A stretch of DNA of 64,000 nt from the NCBI RefSeq assembly GCF_001269985.1, contig NZ_BBZB01000001.1:3410001-3474000 (forward strand). The letters run 5' to 3'. Source of the stretch: Pseudoalteromonas sp. '520P1 No. 423' (GTDB lineage Bacteria > Pseudomonadota > Gammaproteobacteria > Enterobacterales > Alteromonadaceae). The notes beneath the pieces are model-generated. The model had not been told where the DNA came from. It made no database searches and was given only the letters and a program-made list of their open reading frames with translations. Of the stretch, positions 57,627 to 64,000 are shown in pieces (the first letter of the stretch is position 1; each line of letters begins with the position of its first letter). A program made the position numbers and the translations under genes.

Positions 57627-57679
57627 ACTTTAGAATTACTGTTTATTTATTTTTACATCTTAAATTTGATGTCATGAAG

Positions 57680-57756
57680 TGGTGGGCGCAGGAGGATTCG
57701 AACCTCCGACCGCTCGGTTCGTAGCCGAGTACTCTATCCAGCTGAGCTATGCACCC
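57680..57756 (-). tRNA. tRNA-Arg (anticodon ACG), copy 1
   Basis: First tRNA-Arg after tRNA-Ser in transcription order, separated from it by 40 bp. The spacer before it is unlike the tandem spacers, marking the edge of the amplified unit. Confidence 0.97.
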
Positions 57757-57796
57757 GCTTCATAATCACATTAACAAGAACCAAATATAAAATAAA

Positions 57797-57889
57797 TGGC
57801 GGAGAAGGAGGGATTCGAACCCTCGATAGAGCTACAAACCCTATACTCCCTTAGCAGGGGAGCGCCTTCGGCCACTCGGCCACCTCTCC
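57797..57889 (-). tRNA. tRNA-Ser (anticodon GCT)
   Basis: 93 nt including CCA, with the long variable arm of serine tRNAs. The acceptor GGAGAGG pairs with CTTCTCC (one G-U), and the anticodon loop is CTGCTAA. It is the promoter-proximal gene of the tRNA cluster. Confidence 0.97.
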
Positions 57890-58050
57890 GTCTTGTTGGG
57901 GCGTATAATAAAGACTTCGAAAAATAAGTCAAACCTTTTTATAAGGAATTTCACTGTATGCTCAGTCTTTACACACCATTGTTTATTTTATGTTTAATTA
58001 GCTTAAAATCAAAACAATATTTCAAATATTTATCATCTTTTAATTCAAAT

Positions 58051-58077
58051 AAAAAACGCCGCTAATGCGGCGTTTTT
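58051..58077 (-). terminator. Terminator of prfB-lysS
   Basis: AACGCCGC-TAAT-GCGGCGTT hairpin with an A-run on the left (T-run on the minus strand), about 25 bp after the lysS stop codon. Confidence 0.92.
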
Positions 58078-58101
58078 AAAAAAGGATGACTTAAGAGTCT
58101 A

Positions 58102-59643
58102 TTATTCTACTTCTGGTCGCATATGCGGGAATAAAATAACATCTTTAATTGTTGATGAATCAGTAAATAGCATTACTAAGCGATCTATACCAATGCCTTC
58201 ACCAGCCGTAGGTGGCAAACCATATTCTAATGCACGGATGTAATCTTCATCGAAATGCATCGCTTCATCATCACCGGCATCTTTTTCTTCAACTTGACGA
58301 GAGAAACGCTCAGCTTGATCAGATGCATCATTTAGCTCAGAGAAACCATTCGCTAATTCACGACCACCAACAAAAAATTCAAATCTATCTGTTACAAATG
58401 CATTATCATCATTACGACGTGCTAATGGTGATACTTCCCATGGATAAGCAGTAATAAAAGTAGGCTGTATTAATTTGTGCTCAGCAGTTTCTTCAAAGAT
58501 CTCACATAAGAACTTGCCTGGACCCCAAACACATTTTTCAGGTATACGAACATGCACTTGTTTAGCGTATGCTTTTAACTCTTCAAAATGATTTTCAGGA
58601 TCTTGGAATACTTCGGCTTTAAAGTCTGGGTTATATTTTAAGATTGCATCAGCCATAGTGATTCGAGTAAATGGTTTTCCAAAATCATACTCAACTGATT
58701 CTACAACTTCACCCGCTTCATCTTTCGTCGTATTAATTACGATAGGTGAACCAAGTACATCAGTTGCAACTGTACGTAACATATCTTCTGTTAAGTTCAT
58801 TAAGTCATTGTAGTCAGCATATGCTTGGTAGAATTCAATCATAGTGAATTCGGGGTTATGACGCGTAGATAAACCTTCATTTCTAAAGTTACGGTTGATT
58901 TCGAATACACGCTCAAAACCACCAACAACTAAACGCTTAAGGTAAAGTTCTGGTGCGATACGCAAATACATATCGATATCTAACGCATTATGATGCGTTT
59001 CAAATGGACGAGCCGTTGCACCACCAGGGATAGTTTGTAACATTGGCGTTTCAACTTCCATGAAGTCACGGTCAGCTAAGAAACGACGAATACCTTCAAC
59101 AACTTTAGAACGGATACGGAATGTATTACGCGTATCTTCATTAGTGATCAAATCAACATAACGTTGGCGGTATTTAGTTTCTTGATCAGATAGACCATGA
59201 AATTTCTCAGGTAATGGACGTAATGATTTAGTTAATAACTGGTACTCAGCCATATCAACATATAAATCACCTTTACCTGATTTATTTAACGAACCAGTTA
59301 CACCGATAATGTCACCGATATCTAATTGGCCATACTTTTCTTTTAAGTCTTTTTGTACTGGTTTTGCTGCATATGCTTGAATTCGGCCTTTCATGTCTTG
59401 TACAACATAAAAAGGACCACGTTTAGCTAAAATACGGCCAGCAATTGATACTACCTGATTTAACTCTACTAATTCTTCTTTTGACTTTTCGCCAAACTCA
59501 GTTTGTAAGTCTAAAGTATAATGTTCACGATTAAACTGGTTAGGGTGACCATTTGCAGGGCAGTTTTCACGGATTGTGTCTAATTTGCCTCTACGTTCTG
59601 CAATTAGCTTATTTTCATCTTGAATTTGATCTGTCATTTTCAA
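58102..59643 (-). CDS. lysS: Lysyl-tRNA synthetase
   Basis: 513 aa class II synthetase. The N-terminal OB fold ([20 protein letters not shown]) is followed by motif 2 ([20 protein letters not shown]) and motif 3 ([19 protein letters not shown]). It charges tRNA-Lys and follows prfB by 36 bp, the arrangement common in gammaproteobacteria. Confidence 0.98.
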   Translation of the reverse strand: MKMTDQIQDENKLIAERRGKLDTIRENCPANGHPNQFNREHYTLDLQTEFGEKSKEELVELNQVVSIAGRILAKRGPFYVVQDMKGRIQAYAAKPVQKDLKEKYGQLDIGDIIGVTGSLNKSGKGDLYVDMAEYQLLTKSLRPLPEKFHGLSDQETKYRQRYVDLITNEDTRNTFRIRSKVVEGIRRFLADRDFMEVETPMLQTIPGGATARPFETHHNALDIDMYLRIAPELYLKRLVVGGFERVFEINRNFRNEGLSTRHNPEFTMIEFYQAYADYNDLMNLTEDMLRTVATDVLGSPIVINTTKDEAGEVVESVEYDFGKPFTRITMADAILKYNPDFKAEVFQDPENHFEELKAYAKQVHVRIPEKCVWGPGKFLCEIFEETAEHKLIQPTFITAYPWEVSPLARRNDDNAFVTDRFEFFVGGRELANGFSELNDASDQAERFSRQVEEKDAGDDEAMHFDEDYIRALEYGLPPTAGEGIGIDRLVMLFTDSSTIKDVILFPHMRPEVE

Positions 59644-59679
59644 CTCTTTATCGATTCTGTTATCTATTCGTTATATTAA

Positions 59680-60778
59680 TTACAAACCTGATTTAAGGCT
59701 TGCTTCAATAAACCTATCTAAGTCACCATCTAGTACAGCTTGAGTATTACGGTTTTCAATTCCCGTACGTAAATCTTTAATACGAGAATCATCAAGTACA
59801 TAAGATCTAATTTGACTACCCCAACCAATATCAGATTTTGCATCCTCCTGAGATTGCTTTTCAGAATTTTGCTTTTGTAACTCTAACTCAAACAACTTAG
59901 CTTTAAGTTGTTTCATTGCGTGAGCTTTATTTTTATGCTGTGAACGTTCATTTTGACATTGCACAACAGTATTTGTTGGTACGTGAGTAATACGTACCGC
60001 TGATTCTGTGGTATTTACGTGCTGACCACCGGCACCTGATGCTCGGTATACATCAATACGTAATTCAGCAGGATTGATATCAATTTCTATATTGTCATCA
60101 ATTTCTGGATAAATAAACGCAGAAGCAAATGACGTATGGCGACGACCACTTGAATCAAATGGGCTTTTACGTACTAAACGGTGTACGCCTGTTTCTGTAC
60201 GTAACCAACCATAAGCGTATTGGCCTGTCACTTGAATTGTTGCGCCTTTAATACCTGCAACATCACCAGGTGTTACTTCAATAACTTGTGCTTTAAAGCC
60301 TTTCGCTTCAGCCCAACGTAAATACATACGAAGCAACATTTCACACCAGTCTTGGGCTTCTGTGCCGCCTGATCCTGATTGTAAATCTAAATATGCGTTA
60401 TTTTCATCTTGCGCACCAGAGAACATACGACGAAATTCTAGCTTTTCTAATTGCACAATCAAAGCATTGGCTTCTGATAGTGCTTCATCGAAAGTATCTT
60501 CATCTTCGGCTTCAACAGCTAATTCAACTAAGCCTTCAACATCTTCAACACCTGCATCAAGCACATCTATTGTTTCTACGATAGCTTCTAGTGATGATTT
60601 TTCTTTACCTAGCGCTTGTGCACGCTCAGGTTCATTCCATACTGCAGAATCTTCAAGTTCGGCATTCACTTCTTCTAACCGCTCTTTTCTTAGAGGGTAG
60701 TCAAAGGTACCCCCTAAGCATATCGGTTCTTTCGCGAATATCCTTGATTTGATTCATCACAGGGTTCACTTCAAACAT
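59680..60778 (-). CDS. prfB: Peptide chain release factor 2 (programmed +1 frameshift)
   Basis: 365 aa once the frameshift is included. Translation starts [20 protein letters not shown], meets an in-frame TGA after 25 codons and continues in the +1 frame as [11 protein letters not shown]. The domains are typical: the stop-codon-reading motif region and [19 protein letters not shown] with the catalytic GGQ. RF2 reads UAA and UGA and regulates its own synthesis through the frameshift. It is transcribed ahead of lysS. Confidence 0.97.
60701..60718 (-). promoter_or_regulatory. prfB programmed frameshift site
   Basis: On the minus strand AGGGGG (internal Shine-Dalgarno-like element) is followed by TAC CTT TGA C. 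This is the canonical RF2 slip site: the ribosome slips from CUU to UUU at the UGA when RF2 is scarce. Confidence 0.95.
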
Positions 60779-60966
60779 CCAATTGCTCCATAATGCCTGC
60801 CTTAAATTATAAGGCGGAAATTTTAGCAAAAAAAAAACAATTTTATTAGCATTAAACCGACTATTTATTGAATAATGTAAAAATAATAAATCTTGTTCAT
60901 ATATCCTGTACTTTCCCGACATCACTACAGATAATGATTCATCAAAAAAATATAAGAAAAATAAAA

Positions 60967-61521
60967 ATGTTTGGAAATAGAAAGTCTGAACGTCAGGTCA
61001 TTATAGATATGGCTGATAAACAAAAACGTTACGAGGCATTAGTTAAAACATACCATAGTGAGCTATATCGGTTTGCATGTTGGTTATGTCGAGACCCTAG
61101 TGTTGCAGAGGACGTATTACAAGAAACATTCTTACGCGCATGGCGCTCATTGGATTCACTGCTAGATCAAAAAGCAGCGAAGTCATGGTTGATCACAATA
61201 TTAAGACGTGAAAATGCCAGACGATTTGAGCGGAAACAATTTGATTACTCTGATGTTGAACAAGATACATTAATGGATACCACCACTGATTCTCTTGAAC
61301 AAAATATGGAACAAACAAATTTACAGCGCCAAATAATGAAATTACCTGACGAATATAGAGAACCTTTATTATTACAAATTGTAATGGGTTGCTCCGGTGA
61401 AGAGATTAGTGAAATTTTAGAGCTCAATAAAAACACCGTAATGACGCGTTTATTTAGAGCGCGTAATCAATTAAAAGATTCTTTAACCCAAACAGACACA
61501 ATACAAAGAGGAGTAAAATAA
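60967..61521 (+). CDS. ECF-type RNA polymerase sigma factor
   Basis: 184 aa from the ATG beginning MFGNRKSERQVIIDMADKQK; an earlier in-frame ATG adds residues that do not fit. Region 2 is DPSVAEDVLQETFLRAWRSL and SWLITILRRENARRFERKQF, region 4 EPLLLQIVMGCSGEEISEIL. It is not RpoE; wording matches the sigma gene paired with DUF3379 in Vibrio/Shewanella-like bacteria. The next gene starts 1 bp after its stop. Confidence 0.9.
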   Translation: MFGNRKSERQVIIDMADKQKRYEALVKTYHSELYRFACWLCRDPSVAEDVLQETFLRAWRSLDSLLDQKAAKSWLITILRRENARRFERKQFDYSDVEQDTLMDTTTDSLEQNMEQTNLQRQIMKLPDEYREPLLLQIVMGCSGEEISEILELNKNTVMTRLFRARNQLKDSLTQTDTIQRGVK

Positions 61522-61522
61522 G

Positions 61523-62230
61523 ATGGATGAACTCGAATTTCGCCGACGTCTCTACGCTGAGCCGAATGAAAATGATCCTCTTATTGAAGCATTCGCCAAA
61601 GAAGATGTTGATCGAAATAAATTTTTAAATGATATCAAACAACTTGATAAAGATATTACTGACGCACTGAATATTCCAGTGCCAGAAAACTTAGCTGATA
61701 AACTTATTTTAAACCAAGCTATAGAAAGCCATAGAGTTGATAAGAAAAAGCGCAGAGTGCATTTAGCAATCGCTGCATCAGTTGCATTTTGTTGTAGTAT
61801 ATTAATTAACTTTACAATGAAACAAGCTCCTTTAGACATTGGTCAACATGCATTAGCCCATGTCAATCATGAGCTAAACTCATTGAAGCCAACAGATAGA
61901 AGATATCAATTAGAGCAAATTAATACGCAACTCGCATCATTTGGAGGTTCTGTATCGAGCTTACCGGGTGAAGTAAGTTATTCAACTTTTTGTGATTTCG
62001 ATGGACAGAAAAGCTTGCACCTAGTTTTTCAAACAGCTCAAGGCCCAGTTACTTTATTCATCGTGCCAAGTAAAAATGGCTATAATGCGCAATCTCAATT
62101 TAATAATGAACGCTTCAATGGTCAAATTTATCAAACCCAAGAAGCAAGCTTAATTATGCTTGGTGAAAATGGTCAAGATTTAGAAAAGTATCAAAAACAA
62201 GTTGCTGATAATATCATTTGGGAAACTTAA
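61523..62230 (+). CDS. DUF3379 protein, probable anti-sigma partner
   Basis: 235 aa with a single membrane helix (HLAIAASVAFCCSILINFTM), cytoplasmic N-terminus and periplasmic C-terminus (FCDFDGQKSLHLVFQTAQGP). DUF3379 proteins sit next to the same sigma type. The anti-sigma role is inferred from topology and coupling, as no zinc-binding ZAS motif (H-x3-C-x2-C) is evident. Confidence 0.82.
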   Translation: MDELEFRRRLYAEPNENDPLIEAFAKEDVDRNKFLNDIKQLDKDITDALNIPVPENLADKLILNQAIESHRVDKKKRRVHLAIAASVAFCCSILINFTMKQAPLDIGQHALAHVNHELNSLKPTDRRYQLEQINTQLASFGGSVSSLPGEVSYSTFCDFDGQKSLHLVFQTAQGPVTLFIVPSKNGYNAQSQFNNERFNGQIYQTQEASLIMLGENGQDLEKYQKQVADNIIWET

Positions 62231-62317
62231 TAAACCTGCTAAGCAGGTTTATTAAAGGCTACTTCGTAGCAAATAAAAAAAACTGTACTTAAAACTTATA
62301 AAGGAGTTTTAAGTACA
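62227..62317. terminator. Three consecutive hairpins after the DUF3379 gene
   Basis: First: 13-bp arms TTAATAAACCTGC/GCAGGTTTATTAA (62227-62255). Second: GCTAC-TTC-GTAGC (about 62258-62270) followed by an A-rich run. Third: TGTACTTAAAACT/AGTTTTAAGTACA, 13 bp (62284-62317). At least the first overlaps the stop codon and should terminate the sigma operon. Confidence 0.65.
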
Positions 62318-62496
62318 ATCAATATCCCCCTCATTTAAAATTAAACATACAACAAAACGACATTTAAGATAAACTTATAATTTAATTACGTTTATTTCAC
62401 CCTTGAAAACAATAGCGTACTTAATCTCCATTACACATTGACAAGTATTTTCTAAACCCTACAATCTTGACCGAATTATTTTTAAACAGGTCAGTT

Positions 62497-63336
62497 ATGA
62501 AAAAACTATTTATAATCTTTACTCTTTTTACTTTAATGCTAGGAACCAGCTTTGATTCTGAGGCACGTAAGAAGTTTGGTAGTCGCAGTAAAGGTAAAAC
62601 ACAACAAACTACTCAAGCAAAAAAACAAGGTTCTACGACACAGCAAAAAGAAGCACCAAAGAAATCATCAAGTAAAAAAGGCTTAATGGCTGGTATTTTT
62701 GGTGGTTTACTTATGGGTGGTTTAATTGCTGCTATGATGGGTGGAGACTTTGAAGGTTTGCAAATCATGGATATGCTATTAATGGCATTGGTTGCGTTTG
62801 TATTATTTAAATTATTTAAAAGCTTTATGCAGAAAAAAGCGCAAACACAATCTGCTTATGCTGGTCAACAAAATGCACTCTTCCCTGCTCAACAACAAAA
62901 AGAAAATGTAACACCATTTTCAGCAAGCTCGGCTAAACAAACTGACTCTGTGCCATTTAATTTACCACAAGGCTTTGATGTAAATGGTTTCTTAAAAGGT
63001 GCGAATGATCATTACCATACACTTCAAAAAGCATGGAATGATAACAACTTAGAAACAATTCAAGAATATGTTTCGATTGAATTGTTTAATGAATTAACAT
63101 CTGAAAGAAAAGATGTTGAAACCGTTGAAACACAGGTTATGTTTGTAGATTGTGAATTAGCTAGAGCAAATACTAGCCCAGTGCTTTGGGAAGTCAGTGT
63201 TAAGTTTACGGGTAAGTACCGTGATTTAACAGAGCAAGCTGATGAGCAAGTAATTGATGAGGTTTGGCATTTAGAAAGAAACCTTACGCAAGCTGATTCA
63301 CCATGGTTGATTGTTGGTATTGAAGATAAAGCATAA
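62497..63336 (+). CDS. Tim44-like domain protein
   Basis: 279 aa from the ATG beginning MKKLFIIFTLFTLMLGTSFD (signal peptide); a TTG 30 nt earlier is unlikely. A basic Gln/Lys-rich linker precedes two hydrophobic segments (LMAGIFGGLLMGGLIAAMMG, MDMLLMALVAFVLFKLF), and then a C-terminal Tim44-like domain (about 165-279). The domain resembles the mitochondrial import protein. The bacterial function is unknown. Confidence 0.85.
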   Translation: MKKLFIIFTLFTLMLGTSFDSEARKKFGSRSKGKTQQTTQAKKQGSTTQQKEAPKKSSSKKGLMAGIFGGLLMGGLIAAMMGGDFEGLQIMDMLLMALVAFVLFKLFKSFMQKKAQTQSAYAGQQNALFPAQQQKENVTPFSASSAKQTDSVPFNLPQGFDVNGFLKGANDHYHTLQKAWNDNNLETIQEYVSIELFNELTSERKDVETVETQVMFVDCELARANTSPVLWEVSVKFTGKYRDLTEQADEQVIDEVWHLERNLTQADSPWLIVGIEDKA

Positions 63337-63368
63337 TAGCGCTTCTATTAAAGGTTAATCATTTCAAT

Positions 63369-63405
63369 AAAAAAGCATATTCAAACTTTGAATATGCTTT
63401 TTTTA
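63369..63405. terminator. Bidirectional terminator
   Basis: AAAGCATATTCAAA/TTTGAATATGCTTT hairpin with A-run on the left and T-run on the right, between the Tim44-like gene and the convergent symporter gene. Confidence 0.9.
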
Positions 63406-63456
63406 TACTTAAAAGTAACGCCACGTAGTGACCTTAATTAAAGTTGCGTAGCAAAT

Positions 63457-64000
63457 TTAATGTTCTTTAAGCATCTCATCAAATTTATTACTAACTGACT
63501 GCTTTGGCTGGCCTGAAAGCTTACTTACAACGATGATAGTCAAAGTACATAAAATAAAGCCAGGTACTAGCTCATACATAGTTGCACTTAAAGATTGACC
63601 ATTAATTGTGATTGGTGCATATATCCAGAACAATACTGTTGCAGCACCTACAACCATGCCAGCTAAAGCACCATTGCGATTCATTTTATTCCAGTAAAGG
63701 CTCAATATCACAACAGGACCAAACGCAGCACCAAAACCAGCCCATGCGTTACTTACTAGTGTAAGAATAGAGCTATCTCTATCATATGCTAAAAATATCG
63801 CCACTAAAGCCACTAAAAATACAGAGATACGGCCAACTAAAACTAACTGTTTATCTGTTGCATCTTTATTCAAAAATGCTTGATAAAAGTCACCTGTTAA
63901 AGAGCTTGAAGTCACTAATAATTGAGATGATATGGTACTCATAATTGCCGCTAATATTGCAGCCAATAAAAAACCAGCAATTAATGGATGGAATAATATC
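63457..64000 (-). CDS. Sodium/proline symporter (PutP-like), C-terminal part
   Basis: About 181 codons are visible; the start lies right of the window. AILAAIMSTISSQLLVTSSS is the conserved SSS-family Na+-binding stretch of PutP, and AWAGFGAAFGPVVILSLYWN and TRNGALAGMVVGA-like NRNGALAGMVVGAATVLF follow. It couples Na+ entry to proline uptake. The substrate is inferred from the close match to PutP wording. Confidence 0.88.
   Translation of the reverse strand, partial: ILFHPLIAGFLLAAILAAIMSTISSQLLVTSSSLTGDFYQAFLNKDATDKQLVLVGRISVFLVALVAIFLAYDRDSSILTLVSNAWAGFGAAFGPVVILSLYWNKMNRNGALAGMVVGAATVLFWIYAPITINGQSLSATMYELVPGFILCTLTIIVVSKLSGQPKQSVSNKFDEMLKEH

Noticed and set aside
57290..57756. Regular repeats with 53-bp spacers, CRISPR-like at first sight
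   Set aside because: Each repeat folds as a complete tRNA-Arg and the spacers are nearly identical to each other, unlike CRISPR spacers.

Overview
The window is AT-rich chromosomal DNA from a marine-type gammaproteobacterium, most likely of the order Alteromonadales (Colwellia, Pseudoalteromonas or Thalassotalea relatives). This is inferred from the intact rpoE-rseABC-lepA-lepB-rnc-era-recO-pdxJ block, the nadB / sdhE / ygfZ / slyD neighbourhood, prfB-lysS with its programmed frameshift, small families such as DUF3545, DUF440 and DUF3379, and an ECF sigma gene of a type found in Vibrio and Shewanella relatives. No species can be named from the sequence alone.

Layout. (1) 1-3.7 kb: one end of a class I lanthipeptide locus, with a LanB-type dehydratase (cut by the window edge), a LanC cyclase and a divergent Thr/Cys-rich precursor. 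(2) 4.1-10.5 kb: a flavoprotein monooxygenase, DUF3545, a decayed GGDEF gene, a solute-binding protein, an HIT hydrolase and a membrane-anchored spermidine-synthase-like protein. (3) 10.5-15.7 kb: a five-gene MacB-type ABC export operon that carries three consecutive HlyD-type adaptors. (4) 16-34 kb: an accessory region punctuated by three 53-nt copies of the 3' half of tRNA-Leu(CAA), all broken at the same anticodon-loop position, and ending at the one intact tRNA-Leu(CAA). This looks like serial integration at a leuX-like site. It holds two merged photolyase pseudogenes, a DUF2805 protein, an ABC1 kinase, an RND pump, an ABC-permease/M1-peptidase fusion with its ATPase and a LytS/LytTR two-component pair, and a dead IS982 element. 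No integrase gene remains. (5) 34.4-47.4 kb: core genes, including the sigma-E operon with a recognisable sigma-E promoter in front of rpoE. (6) 47.4-56.4 kb: slyD, small membrane or envelope genes, DUF440, an AcrAB-type RND pump, a crotonase and a cidA/cidB-like pair. (7) 56.4-57.9 kb: an IS630 remnant, four tandem tRNA-Arg(ACG) genes on an exact 130-bp period and tRNA-Ser(GCT). (8) 58-64 kb: lysS and prfB, an ECF sigma factor with a DUF3379 protein, a Tim44-like protein and the end of a putP-like symporter.

How the genes fit together. The lan genes would dehydrate and cyclise the divergent peptide; protease and transporter genes are not in view. The sigma-E operon couples envelope-stress sensing (RseA/RseB) to core translation and secretion genes transcribed in the same direction. 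The LytS/LytTR pair faces the ABC/M1 operon across an 80-125-bp gap holding a 10-bp direct repeat on a 21-bp period, the geometry expected of a LytTR operator, so this pair probably controls that operon. The strongest unusual signals are the tRNA-Leu fragment array, the lanthipeptide precursor and the triple-adaptor export operon.
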